Positions 16,382 to 23,897 of a stretch of 24,144 bases of DNA are shown piece by piece (the stretch's first letter is position 1; every line of letters begins with the position of its first letter). The stretch comes from GCA-020352575 sp964600365 (GTDB lineage: Bacteria > Actinomycetota > Acidimicrobiia > Spongiisociales > JAENVV01). The stretch is taken from NCBI GenBank assembly GCA_964600365.1, contig CAZRJG010000031.1, forward strand, positions 1-24,144, written 5' to 3'. The position numbers and the translations under genes were made by a program. A model generated the notes under the pieces. It saw only the letters and a list, made by a program, of their open reading frames with translations, was not told where the DNA came from and ran no database searches.

Positions 16382-17563
16382 ATGCACGGCCGCCTGCATA
16401 CGTGGATATCGGAGCACGAAGCAGACGCTCGTGACCTCCTCGAACGCCTCGTTGGGATCTCCTCATGGAGTCACGACCCGGTCGGGTTGTCGCGGTCCGC
16501 CGATGCGATCGCCGAGGCATTCGGATCACTCGGGACGGCGACGATCGAGACCGTCGACTCGACCACTCGCGTCACGGATTCGGGTGAGGTGGAGGAGCAG
16601 CACCCCGGCCCCGCGGTCCGGGTGCGTTCAGACGCGCCCGGTCCCCGGGTGCTCCTCGTCAGCCACCACGACACGGTCTTCTCCCCCGACGTCGCCTTCG
16701 CCTGGGAGGTCGACGGCGACCGCATCACCGGGCCCGGGGTCGTCGACGCGAAAGGCGGCCTCGCACAGCTGTGGCTCGCGCTCGGGGCGCTCCAGGCGAC
16801 CGGCGTGGAGCGGGCCTGGGAACTCCTCGTTGTCCCTGATGAGGAGATCGGCTCCCCCGGCTCGGCGCGCATGATCAGGGACGCGTCGCATGCCGCCGAC
16901 CTCGGATTCGGATTCGAGCCGTCGTTCCCCGACGGGTCACTCGCTGCGGGGCGCGCCGGATCGGCGAACTTCTCCTTCGTCGTGCGTGGGCGCTCCGCCC
17001 ATGCCGGGCGCGAACACCACCTGGGGCACAACGCCATCGAGGCGGCAGCCCGTCTCGTCACGGGGATAGCTGCGATGACCGATCGCCCTCGGATCCTCGC
17101 GACTCCTGCCGTCATCTCCGGCGGCCGTGCCCTCAACATCATCCCCGACACCACAGTCGTCCGGGTGAACGTCCGGGTACGGGACGCCGCAGCAGTCGAG
17201 GCGGTGCAGCGGAGCATCGCCGCCGTCGTGGAGTCGGTCGAGTCGGCTGAAGGGATCCAGGTCGAGGTGCACGGCGGATTCACTCGGCCCCCGAAACCAC
17301 GAGGGGATCGCTACGTCGCGCTCCTCGACGCAGTGGTGGCGCGTGCTGCCACGCTCGGCATGGACCTCGAGTACGCCGACACCGGGGGCGTGTGCGACGG
17401 GAACCTCATGGCGGACGCTGGGCTGGTGAACGTCGATAACCTCGGGCCCGTGGGCGGCAACCTCCATCAGGTCGGCGAGTACCTGGAGTCCAATAGCCTC
17501 GTCCCGCGCGCCGTCCTCACCGCCTCGTTGCTCACAGACCTACCGGATGGAGCCCTCACATGA
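16382..17563 (+). CDS. M20-family metallopeptidase/deacylase, candidate succinylglutamate desuccinylase
   Basis: A 393-residue M20 enzyme similar in motif pattern to carboxypeptidase G2-type glutamate hydrolases. Di-zinc ligands and catalytic acids are visible: H95 in 'SHHDTVFS', D122 in 'GVVDAKGG', general base E154 and ligand E155 in 'PDEEIGS', E179 in 'GFEPSFPDG' and H362 in 'GGNLHQVGEYLE'. The dimerisation domain lies at about residues 195-300 ('RSAHAGREHHLGHNAIEAA'). The family cleaves N-acyl amino acids, including N-acylglutamates. Placed in front of astA and astB, it may do the job of AstE (N-succinylglutamate to glutamate plus succinate); this is inference. ATG 16382 is preferred over an upstream in-frame GTG because homology starts there and a -10 element lies just before. 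It overlaps astA by 4 nt. Confidence 0.8.
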   Translation: MHGRLHTWISEHEADARDLLERLVGISSWSHDPVGLSRSADAIAEAFGSLGTATIETVDSTTRVTDSGEVEEQHPGPAVRVRSDAPGPRVLLVSHHDTVFSPDVAFAWEVDGDRITGPGVVDAKGGLAQLWLALGALQATGVERAWELLVVPDEEIGSPGSARMIRDASHAADLGFGFEPSFPDGSLAAGRAGSANFSFVVRGRSAHAGREHHLGHNAIEAAARLVTGIAAMTDRPRILATPAVISGGRALNIIPDTTVVRVNVRVRDAAAVEAVQRSIAAVVESVESAEGIQVEVHGGFTRPPKPRGDRYVALLDAVVARAATLGMDLEYADTGGVCDGNLMADAGLVNVDNLGPVGGNLHQVGEYLESNSLVPRAVLTASLLTDLPDGALT

Positions 17564-18606
17564 TGTACGTGCGTCCCGTGGCCGACGATGACGTTGACGC
17601 GCTCATCGAGTTGTTCTCCGGCGCGGGCGACAGACTCCACGGGATGTCCTCGATCCGACCCGAGCGTGAGTTCGTGGCCCCTCGTGTCGCCCGGGCAAGG
17701 AAGGCCTGGACCGACGCGGATCCACTTCCTGCAGAGAACGACTACCTCATGGTCCTCGTGGACGGGGCGACCGATGCGATCGTCGGCACGTCCACGATCT
17801 ATTCGGCGGTGGGGCTCTCCGAGCCGTTCTTCTCGTACCGCATCGGCACGACGGTCGCGTCCAGCCGGGAACTCGGCGTGTACCGGAGGTCTCGGACGCT
17901 CTACCTCTCGAACGACTACACCGGGGTAGCCGAGGTGGCCTCGCTCTTCCTCCACCACGACTACATCGGTGCCGGCAACGGGCGCCTCATCTCGCTTGCT
18001 CGCATGCTCTTCATGGCCCAGCACCGAGATCGCTTTCCCGATCGGGTCATGGCCGAGATGCGGGGCTTCCAGAACGAGGACGGCTCCTCACCGTTCTGGG
18101 AGGGACTGGGTCGGCACTTCTTCACCCTCCCCTTCCCCGAGGCAGATCGCCTGTCCGCCACGGGCAACAAGGTCTTCATTGCAGAGCTGATGCCTCGGCA
18201 CCCGATCTACGTCCCACTGCTCCCCGACGCCGCCAAGGATGCCATCGGACAGGTGCATCCAAGCACCGTCCCCGCCCGTCGTTTGCTCGAGTCCGAGGGG
18301 TTCCGCTGGCAGGGCTACGTGGACATCTTCGACGCCGGCGCCACGCTCGAGGCCCGCATCGGCGATCTCCGTGCCGTCGAGCAGTCCGCCCTCGAGATCG
18401 TGGCCGAGGGCATCAACCTCCCCGAGGACGACCCGCTCCTCATCGCCACGACCGGGGTCGAGACCTTCCGCTGCGTGATGCTCCCCCGCTACCGGGTGGA
18501 GGAGGGCCGACTCGAGATCGACGCGAACACGATGGAAGTGCTCGGCGTCCGGAGTGGCGACACGGTCCGCATCACGCCCCTCCGACCGGGGCGGACGGTG
18601 CTGTGA
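17560..18606 (+). CDS. astA: Arginine N-succinyltransferase AstA
   Basis: A 348-residue AstA, first enzyme of the arginine succinyltransferase (AST) pathway, transferring succinyl from succinyl-CoA to the alpha-amino group of arginine. Seen: N-terminal 'VRPVADDDVDALIEL', 'MVLVDGATDAIVGTSTIYSAVG', 'LYLSNDYTGVAEVASLFL', 'YIGAGNGRLISLARMLFMA', 'RVMAEMRGFQNEDGSSPFWEGLGRHFF', 'TGNKVFIAELMPRHPIYVPLLP' and 'ARRLLESEGFRWQGYVDIFDAG', a near-continuous match to the AstA/AruG consensus as I know it. Length is normal for the family. ATGA overlap with the M20 gene upstream and a 4-nt overlap (GTGA) with astB downstream indicate one transcript. Confidence 0.93.
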   Translation: MMYVRPVADDDVDALIELFSGAGDRLHGMSSIRPEREFVAPRVARARKAWTDADPLPAENDYLMVLVDGATDAIVGTSTIYSAVGLSEPFFSYRIGTTVASSRELGVYRRSRTLYLSNDYTGVAEVASLFLHHDYIGAGNGRLISLARMLFMAQHRDRFPDRVMAEMRGFQNEDGSSPFWEGLGRHFFTLPFPEADRLSATGNKVFIAELMPRHPIYVPLLPDAAKDAIGQVHPSTVPARRLLESEGFRWQGYVDIFDAGATLEARIGDLRAVEQSALEIVAEGINLPEDDPLLIATTGVETFRCVMLPRYRVEEGRLEIDANTMEVLGVRSGDTVRITPLRPGRTVL

Positions 18607-19901
18607 CGGCGTCCGAGGTCAACTTCGACGGCCTCGTCGGCCCCACCCACCACTACGGAGGGCTGGGCCATGGGAACCTCGCCTCGCAGGCCCACGGGGG
18701 CCGCACGGCGAATCCACGGGAGGCCGCGCTCCAGGGAATCGAGAAGATGCGCCTCCTCGTTCGGCTCGGACTCACGCAGGGCCTCATGCTCCCCCACGAG
18801 CGACCCCACGTGCGGACGCTCCGGGAGTTGGGGTTCGAGGGGAGCGATGCCGACGTTGTGGCATCGGCGGCCCGCCACGCACCTGGCCTGCTCTCGTCCG
18901 TGTCCTCTGCGTCGGCGATGTGGGCCGCCAATACGGCAACGACGACCGCTTCCATCGACAGCGGCGACGGCCGGGTCCACCTGACCCCCGCGAATCTCGT
19001 CGGGCACCTCCACCGATCCTTGGAGGCCCCGTTCGCCCATCGCCAGTTGGCCACTGCCTTCGCCGACGCCGGACGCTTCGTCGTCCACTCCCCACTCCCA
19101 GCGGCACGTGAACTGGGCGACGAAGGTGCTGCGAACCACACTCGACTCACCACCGGCGGGCACGACGATCCGGGGGTGTATCTCTTCGTCCATGGACCTG
19201 CGGGCGACGGCCGCTTCACCCCCCGACAGTCGCGGCTCGCCTCGGACGCGATCGCTCGGTCACACGGCGTCTCCCAGGCGGTGTTCGCCCCCCAGTCGCG
19301 AGCCGCCGTCGACGCAGGTGTGTTCCACCACGACGTCATCGGCGTGGGAGACCGTGACCTCCTCCTCGTCCACGAGGATGCCTTCGAGGACCGGGCAGGA
19401 ACCCACCACGCCCTCCGGGCGCGCCTGGACGGGGCCCTCACCATCGTCGAGATCCCGCGAACCGATCTCGACCTCGCCAGGGCAGTGGACACCTATCTCT
19501 TCAACAGCCAACTCGTGCGGCTCCCGGATGGGCGTCGGCTACTCCTCGTCCCCGCCGAGGTGCGGGCCGACGCGACGACCTGGGCCGTCGCCACCGGCAT
19601 CGACGAGGTGGACGAGGTCCGCTCGATCGACCTGTTGCACTCGATGCGCAATGGAGGCGGCCCCGCGTGCCTCCGCCTTCGGGTCGTGCTGACCGACGAC
19701 GAGCTCGCGTCGGTACATCCTGGGTTCCTCGTGGACGAGGCTCGCCTCGACGAACTCGACGCATGGGTGCGGCGACACTACCGGGAGAGTCTGGACGTCG
19801 AGGGCCTCGGCGATCCACGACTCCTCGAAGAGTCCCGTCGCGCCCTCGAGGAACTCACCTCACTTCTCGGACTCGGCTCCCTCTACGACTTCCAGCGCTG
19901 A
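18603..19901 (+). CDS. astB: N-succinylarginine dihydrolase AstB
   Basis: A 432-residue AstB with GTG start, converting N-succinylarginine to N-succinylornithine, two ammonia and CO2. It aligns over its whole length with the E. coli enzyme as I recall it: 'EVNFDGLVGPTHHYGGL' at the N-terminus, 'HERPHVRTLRELGF', 'SSVSSASAMWAANTAT', and catalytic residues E174 ('GDEGAANH'), H242 ('GVFHHDVIGV') and nucleophile C356 ('NGGGPACLRLRVVLT'). All catalytic residues are present, so it should be active. It is the last gene of the plus-strand AST series; its final 42 nt overlap the convergent SURF1 gene. The product would feed the divergent ArgD/AstC aminotransferase. Confidence 0.95.
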   Translation: MTASEVNFDGLVGPTHHYGGLGHGNLASQAHGGRTANPREAALQGIEKMRLLVRLGLTQGLMLPHERPHVRTLRELGFEGSDADVVASAARHAPGLLSSVSSASAMWAANTATTTASIDSGDGRVHLTPANLVGHLHRSLEAPFAHRQLATAFADAGRFVVHSPLPAARELGDEGAANHTRLTTGGHDDPGVYLFVHGPAGDGRFTPRQSRLASDAIARSHGVSQAVFAPQSRAAVDAGVFHHDVIGVGDRDLLLVHEDAFEDRAGTHHALRARLDGALTIVEIPRTDLDLARAVDTYLFNSQLVRLPDGRRLLLVPAEVRADATTWAVATGIDEVDEVRSIDLLHSMRNGGGPACLRLRVVLTDDELASVHPGFLVDEARLDELDAWVRRHYRESLDVEGLGDPRLLEESRRALEELTSLLGLGSLYDFQR

Positions 19902-20669
19902 CGCTGCGTCGCCCCGACGAAGGTGCGCCGCTTCTCGCCGAAGGAGCGCGACGAAGCCCACTGCGCCGATGAGCGCGAACGAGAACCACTGGATCGCATA
20001 TGCGAGGTGCGAACCCTCGTCTTCGATGTCGGGGAGGCCCAGGAGCTCGGGGGCAAGGTCGAGGCTCGCCTCCAAGCTGGTCTGTTGCACGTATTCGGTG
20101 CCGAGCGACCGGCCGACCTGGACCCCGAGTCGCTCGAGGTCGAGCAATGCGAATCGCTCCATCCGTCCCTCGGGCGGATCGGTTGGGCCGAATGCCACGG
20201 GCTGCTCTCCCGGGACGAGCACCCCTTCGATCGCAACGTCGCCTGTCGGAGGGGCTACCACGGGGTCGAAGGGATCGGTCACGCCCAGCGGGACCCAGCC
20301 CCTCACCACCGCCACGACGTCCCCTGCCGCCAACTCCAGGGGCGTCACCACCCAGCTACCCGACTGGCCGTCGAGCGACCGGTTCCGAACGAGGACCTGC
20401 TCCTCGACGAGGAAGGCTCCCTCCGCCGCGACTCGCAGGTACCGGCGTTGCTCAGAGGGGAGGGCGTCTCCCGACGCGAGGATGACCTCGAGGGGAACCG
20501 GGTCCGCTGCGAGCCGGGTTGCCCAGATCGCATTCGACTCCCGCCGCTCCTCCAACCGATCCACCTGCCAGAAGCCGAGCCGGATCGAGAGTGGGAGGAG
20601 GAACGCCATCACGATGGCGAGCACGAGCCATCGCGGCGACGAGAGCACCCTGCGGACCTCGTCCATCAT
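19860..20669 (-). CDS. SURF1 family protein (cytochrome c oxidase assembly)
   Basis: A 269-residue membrane protein with the SURF1 layout: an N-terminal transmembrane helix ('WLVLAIVMAFLLPLSIRLGFWQ', about residues 14-35) ending in the conserved 'FWQ..RLEER', a large extracytoplasmic domain ('VLVRNRSLDGQSGSWVVTPL', 'VVRGWVP') and a C-terminal helix 'HLAYAIQWFSFALIGAVGF', the family's second signature. SURF1 (Shy1) assists heme a insertion into cytochrome c oxidase, so an aa3-type oxidase is expected elsewhere. The first ATG overlaps the stop of the small upstream ORF (ATGATG); GGAG sits 7 nt before the second ATG (20666), which may be the true start. The 3' end overlaps astB tail to tail by 42 nt. 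Confidence 0.88.
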   Translation of the reverse strand: MMDEVRRVLSSPRWLVLAIVMAFLLPLSIRLGFWQVDRLEERRESNAIWATRLAADPVPLEVILASGDALPSEQRRYLRVAAEGAFLVEEQVLVRNRSLDGQSGSWVVTPLELAAGDVVAVVRGWVPLGVTDPFDPVVAPPTGDVAIEGVLVPGEQPVAFGPTDPPEGRMERFALLDLERLGVQVGRSLGTEYVQQTSLEASLDLAPELLGLPDIEDEGSHLAYAIQWFSFALIGAVGFVALLRREAAHLRRGDAASALEVVEGAESEK

Positions 20670-20842
20670 GCTGCTCCTTCCACCTCCACTTCGAAGAACA
20701 TCCGGCCGAGTCCGGCCAGGTCATCAGGGTCATCCACGGCACGCGCCACGGGCGGGGAAACGCGCATCGTGAGCGCATCCGGGTCCACCAACCCGGCTTC
20801 CACCAACCGTGCAGCGACGTCATCCGACCAGACCCACGGCAT
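20666..20842 (-). CDS. Small acidic protein, 58 residues, unknown function
   Basis: A short ORF encoding a 58-residue, acidic protein starting 'MPWVWSDDVAARLVEAGL' and ending 'MFFEVEVEGAA'. Support: a very good GGAGG ribosome-binding site 7 nt before the ATG, a TACGCT -10 element about 34 nt upstream, and stop-start overlap (ATGA) with the SURF1 gene, so it should be the first gene of a two-gene transcript. Wobble positions are GC-rich like the neighbours. The open frame extends upstream, but nothing there looks coding. I recognise no domain; a helix of about residues 6-17 and a second half rich in Val/Asp/Glu are all that can be described. Confidence 0.6.
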   Translation of the reverse strand: MPWVWSDDVAARLVEAGLVDPDALTMRVSPPVARAVDDPDDLAGLGRMFFEVEVEGAA

Positions 20843-20875
20843 ACCACCACCTCCGTGAATCGTCCTGCGGAGCCG

Positions 20876-20881
20876 AGCGTA
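20876..20881 (-). promoter_or_regulatory. Putative -10 element for the small ORF-SURF1 pair
   Basis: TACGCT on the minus strand, about 34 nt before the small-ORF ATG; the leader would be roughly 27 nt and contain the GGAGG ribosome-binding site. Confidence 0.35.
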
Positions 20882-20912
20882 CACGTCGCGGCGATCCGTG
20901 TGACGGGCCTTC

Positions 20913-22427
20913 TCAGACCACCGAGATGCCGCCGTCGCGCCGCGGATCGGCAGCCGCGACGAGGCTGCCATCGGCTCGGCGGACGGTGGCCGCAACGCCC
21001 CCGAAGTACATGTTCAGCGCATCGAAGGGCCGGGCGTCGTGTAGGTCGGAGACAGCCACGCCGGGCTCATGGGCGACGCGATAGGTGTCCTCCTCATCGA
21101 GTTCGACGTGGAGACGGGGGGCGGCAACGGCCTCCTCCAGCGCGTGGCCGCCATGGAGGTAGCCGAGGAGCGTCAATTGGAGCGCGGTGGTGATGCGATC
21201 GGCCCCCGGGGTCCCGATGGCGAGGACGTCCCCGGAGCCGTCGCGGGCGATCGTGGGGGCCATGTTCGACACGAGTCGGGTGCCGGGCTCCTGTGCGTGG
21301 TACCCGGCAGCATTGAGTTCGATCTCCCCGAGGGAGTTGTTCAGCCAAATCCCGGTGCCCGGGGCGATCACGCCACTCCCGTAGCCGGCCGACATCGTGA
21401 TCGAGCACGCCGATCCGGCTGCGTCCACGGCAGAGACATGGATGGTCGACGGCGAGCCCATGAGGGCATCCCACGACCCCGCAGCGCTCAACGCGAGGAG
21501 GCGGTCGACATCGGGGTGATCCGCTCCGTCGAGGTGGCCGCGACGGAAGGTCATGACGGCGCGCTGCGCAGCGATCGCCCGATCCACGTGCTCGGCGTCG
21601 GTGAGGTCGAAGCACCGGGGGCCGGCAAGCCGGAGCATCGCCGTCATCGCCGCTCCCCCAATGGCGGGGGCCGGATTGGTGGCAACCTCCCATCCATCGA
21701 ACAGCGTGTGGATGGGCTCGCGGAGCCTCGCCTCGTACTCGGCGAGGTCCCGACGCGTGAGGATGCCGCCATTCGCGAGGAGGTGATCGGAGATCATCGC
21801 TCCCAGTTCACCGCGGTAGAAGAGGTCCGCTCCCTCGTCGGCGAGCGCCTCGAGGGTGCCCGGGAGGTCCGGGACCAGGATCGTGTCACCACGTCGGACG
21901 CGATCGCCGTCCGGGGTGATGACGATCGCCCGGGAACGAGGGTCGACGCTGAACACCGTCTCCGCGGCGAAGTCGAAGTAGAAGTCGGATGCCCCGGACA
22001 TGGGGAAGCCGGCAGCGGCAACGTCCCGCACCGGGTCCACCACTGCAGACCACGGGGCCGACCCGAACAGGTCGATCGCCTTGGCCAGGGCTGCCAGACC
22101 GCCGGGCGTCGCAACCGAACCGGGGCCGATGATCGTCTCGAGGCCACCTCCGTACTCCATGGAGACCCGCTGGCCCCCGTTGCCGAAGGCATCCTCGGGG
22201 AGCCCACGTCCGGGCATCTCCATGTAGCCATCGATCGTCACGGGATTCCCGTCGGCGGGCCACACCGTCACGAATCCCCCCGCGCCGAGCGCACACACCC
22301 CGACCTCGGTCAGCATGGCGACGAGCGCACCGGCCACGCAGGCATCGACGGCACTTCCGCCGTCGGCTCCCACGGCGGCGGCCGCGTCGGCGGTGAGTTG
22401 GTTGGCTCCGGCAACGGCAATCCGCAT
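20913..22427 (-). CDS. ggt: Gamma-glutamyltransferase family protein
   Basis: A 504-residue Ntn-hydrolase of the gamma-glutamyltranspeptidase family, which autocleaves before a threonine and hydrolyses or transfers gamma-glutamyl groups. Seen: 'VAGANQLTADAAAAVGADGGSAVDACVAG' near the N-terminus, 'EVGVCALGAGGF', 'IGPGSVATPGGLAAL', the cleavage region 'SPSTIHVSAVDAAG' with putative nucleophile T328, 'WLNNSLGEIELN', and 'GTPGADRITTALQLTLL'. In the classical enzyme the site reads TTH; here it is TIH. No signal peptide is visible, so it is probably cytoplasmic, unlike classical GGT, and substrate may differ from glutathione. ATG 22427 is supported by TACCCT ending 9 nt upstream (leaderless); the frame extends 13 codons further. 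Divergent from ssb. Confidence 0.85.
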   Translation of the reverse strand: MRIAVAGANQLTADAAAAVGADGGSAVDACVAGALVAMLTEVGVCALGAGGFVTVWPADGNPVTIDGYMEMPGRGLPEDAFGNGGQRVSMEYGGGLETIIGPGSVATPGGLAALAKAIDLFGSAPWSAVVDPVRDVAAAGFPMSGASDFYFDFAAETVFSVDPRSRAIVITPDGDRVRRGDTILVPDLPGTLEALADEGADLFYRGELGAMISDHLLANGGILTRRDLAEYEARLREPIHTLFDGWEVATNPAPAIGGAAMTAMLRLAGPRCFDLTDAEHVDRAIAAQRAVMTFRRGHLDGADHPDVDRLLALSAAGSWDALMGSPSTIHVSAVDAAGSACSITMSAGYGSGVIAPGTGIWLNNSLGEIELNAAGYHAQEPGTRLVSNMAPTIARDGSGDVLAIGTPGADRITTALQLTLLGYLHGGHALEEAVAAPRLHVELDEEDTYRVAHEPGVAVSDLHDARPFDALNMYFGGVAATVRRADGSLVAAADPRRDGGISVV

Positions 22428-22436
22428 GGTCGGAGC

Positions 22437-22442
22437 AGGGTA
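22437..22442 (-). promoter_or_regulatory. Putative -10 element, leaderless start of the gamma-glutamyltransferase gene
   Basis: TACCCT on the minus strand ends 9 nt before the ATG, and no Shine-Dalgarno sequence lies between them. Confidence 0.4.
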
Positions 22443-22490
22443 GGGAACGAGGCGCCGGTACCGCACACCCGGCGTGTCACACCGGGGATA

Positions 22491-22496
22491 TACGTT
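22491..22496 (+). promoter_or_regulatory. Putative -10 element for ssb
   Basis: TACGTT preceded by GATA, 45 nt before the ssb ATG, in the divergent gap with the gamma-glutamyltransferase gene. No clear -35. Confidence 0.3.
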
Positions 22497-22541
22497 TCGG
22501 GGTGTCCCGCCTTCCCCATCGGCTCACACAGGGGGAGCACC

Positions 22542-22862
22542 ATGGACCTGAACCTCGTCGTACTCGCTGGCAGGATCGCAGCGGATCCCGAACGGAGGCA
22601 GTTCGCATCGGGCGCGCGGCTGCTCCGCCTCCTCGTTGCCGTGCGCCATGACGTTCCCCATCGACGGGTCGACGTCCTCCCCGTCGCCTACTGGGATCCC
22701 CCGGACGCCGTCTGGGATGCAGACGTCGCCATCGGGGACCGGGTGTGGGTCTCCGGCACCGTCCAACGTCGGTTCTGGGCGACCGACCAGGGCCGCCGCT
22801 CGAGGCTCGAGCTCCTGGCGGCCCAGGTGCAGGTCAGGCGGGAGGAGGAGCCCGCCGCCTAG
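22542..22862 (+). CDS. ssb: Small single-stranded DNA-binding protein (SSB family)
   Basis: A 106-residue OB-fold protein. Start 'MDLNLVVLAGRIAADPERRQF' matches the SSB N-terminus (first beta strand and L12 loop); later 'RVDVLPVAYWD' and 'IGDRVWVSGTVQRRFW' match the central strands. It ends just after the OB fold with 'REEEPAA', so the flexible linker and acidic 'DDDIPF'-type tail used to recruit repair proteins are absent. It is therefore probably a secondary SSB paralogue, not the replicative one. GGGGGA lies 5 nt before the ATG. It is flanked by the divergent ggt gene and a convergent RGG/helical-repeat gene, with only 9 nt to the latter. Confidence 0.75.
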   Translation: MDLNLVVLAGRIAADPERRQFASGARLLRLLVAVRHDVPHRRVDVLPVAYWDPPDAVWDADVAIGDRVWVSGTVQRRFWATDQGRRSRLELLAAQVQVRREEEPAA

Positions 22863-22871
22863 GCCCGGGGC

Positions 22872-23711
22872 TCAGCCGATCTCGTCGTACAGCTCCTCGA
22901 GCCCCGGGAAGGCCACGTCATGCTTCTCGATGGCCTGTGCGAGCTGGAGGGCGGTTGCCGAGTCACCGATCGCCGCGGCAGCACGCGCTGCCACGTACCA
23001 CTCACGAACCACGTGCTCGGGCGCGTCGGCCCGCACGCGTCCGGGCTGGACGACTCTCCAGGCCCTGGCCGCCTCGCCCTCCTCGAGGAGGAAGGCGGCA
23101 TAGACAACCTTTGCCTCGGACTTCGCCTGGCCCTCGGCACCGAGTTCCCGGAGCAAGGCCCACGTCTTGTCGACGTCCTCACGTCGCCCGAGGGCGCGGA
23201 GACAGTCGAGCTCGATCGCCATGTGGGTCGTCTCGCCGGCCAGCCGCCGGAAAGCCCGCGCTTCCCTGAGCGCCTCCTCCCACTGCTCCATGCGGTAGTA
23301 CGTGAGGGCGAGGAGTTCGCGGATCGTGGCCGCCCGGGAGGAGAGCTTCTTCGCTTCTTCGAGCTTCGGGGCGATCTGCCGGTACTTGCCGGCAGCAAAC
23401 CCGTAGGCGGCATCCTGGAGCAGTGCAAGCGTCGGTTGGACTCGCTCCTTCGCCGTGGAGAGCCGGACCTCGTCGCGGATCCACTTCGGCAACTCTGCAC
23501 CCGGCTCGTCGCCAACCGTGATGGCGCCCCGCGTCGGGCGACCCTCGCCGCCGTTCACCTGCGGCGGTCGGCCACGACCACCCTGTCGATCTCCGCCCTG
23601 ACGGCCTCCGCCCTGACGATCACCACCACGGCGCTCACCGCCCTGTCGATCTCCGCCTCGGCGGTCTCCGCCATGGGGACGATTTCCGCCCCGTCGATTG
23701 TTCTCTGCCAC
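22872..23711 (-). CDS. RGG-like tract plus TPR-like helical-repeat protein
   Basis: A 279-residue protein with GTG start. Residues 6-48 are a low-complexity Arg/Gly tract made of repeating RRGG, DRQGG and ERRGG units, like RGG boxes that bind RNA. After a polar linker, residues 90-279 are alanine- and leucine-rich helices with TPR-like spacing ('REARAFRRLAGETTHMAIELDCLRALG', 'AARAAAAIGDSATALQLAQAIEKH'), a protein-interaction scaffold. It starts 20 nt after the rRNA terminator hairpin and on the same strand, so read-through could express it with the rRNA. AGGAG precedes the start by about 7 nt. No catalytic motif is seen. Function unknown; RNA or ribosome association is inferred from the RGG tract and location. 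Confidence 0.75.
   Translation of the reverse strand: MAENNRRGGNRPHGGDRRGGDRQGGERRGGDRQGGGRQGGDRQGGRGRPPQVNGGEGRPTRGAITVGDEPGAELPKWIRDEVRLSTAKERVQPTLALLQDAAYGFAAGKYRQIAPKLEEAKKLSSRAATIRELLALTYYRMEQWEEALREARAFRRLAGETTHMAIELDCLRALGRREDVDKTWALLRELGAEGQAKSEAKVVYAAFLLEEGEAARAWRVVQPGRVRADAPEHVVREWYVAARAAAAIGDSATALQLAQAIEKHDVAFPGLEELYDEIG
23568..23696 (-). repeat. Low-complexity coding repeats (Arg/Gly tract)
   Basis: Imperfect 12-15-nt repeats encoding RRGG, DRQGG and ERRGG units at the start of the preceding protein. Two near-identical copies of a stretch containing CTGTCGATCTCCGCC (plus-strand reading) occur about 64 nt apart, consistent with slippage-driven expansion. Confidence 0.7.
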
Positions 23712-23731
23712 GTTCTTCTCCTCATACGCGA

Positions 23732-23759
23732 AAGAGGCCGCCCCTCGGGGCGGCCTCTT
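23732..23759 (-). terminator. rRNA operon terminator hairpin
   Basis: A near-perfect inverted repeat (AAGAGGCCGCCCC / GGGGCGGCCTCTT) folding into a 12-bp GC-rich stem with a 4-nt loop, 10 nt beyond the 5S rRNA 3' end in the minus direction. It is followed by a short U run (about three). It lies only about 20 nt before the start of the RGG-like gene. Confidence 0.8.
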
Positions 23760-23769
23760 CTCACAATGA

Positions 23770-23889
23770 TGCCTGGCGGTGACCTACTCTCCCAGGGGGT
23801 CGCCCCCCAAGTACCATCGGCGCTGGCAGGCTTGACTTCCGTGTTCGGAATGGGAACGGGTATGACTCCGCCGCTATCGCCACCAGGCA
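23770..23889 (-). rRNA. rrf: 5S ribosomal RNA
   Basis: Read on minus, the segment begins TGCCTGGTGGCGATAGCGG, contains the conserved CCCGTTCCCATTCCGAAC loop and GAAGT/AAG motifs, and ends CACCGCCAGGCA, which pairs with the 5' end to close helix I. Length about 120 nt. Exact ends may shift by one or two bases. Confidence 0.95.
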
Positions 23890-23897
23890 AATCATGT

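Noticed and set aside
14749..16434. Open frame of 561 codons on plus spanning the PhyH end and the ArgD/AstC gene
   Set aside because: It is out of frame with PhyH and antisense to a well-supported aminotransferase; the protein looks random.
23568..23696. CRISPR-like direct repeats
   Set aside because: Repeats are 12-15 nt, imperfect, lack unique spacers and encode the in-frame Arg/Gly tract of a protein.
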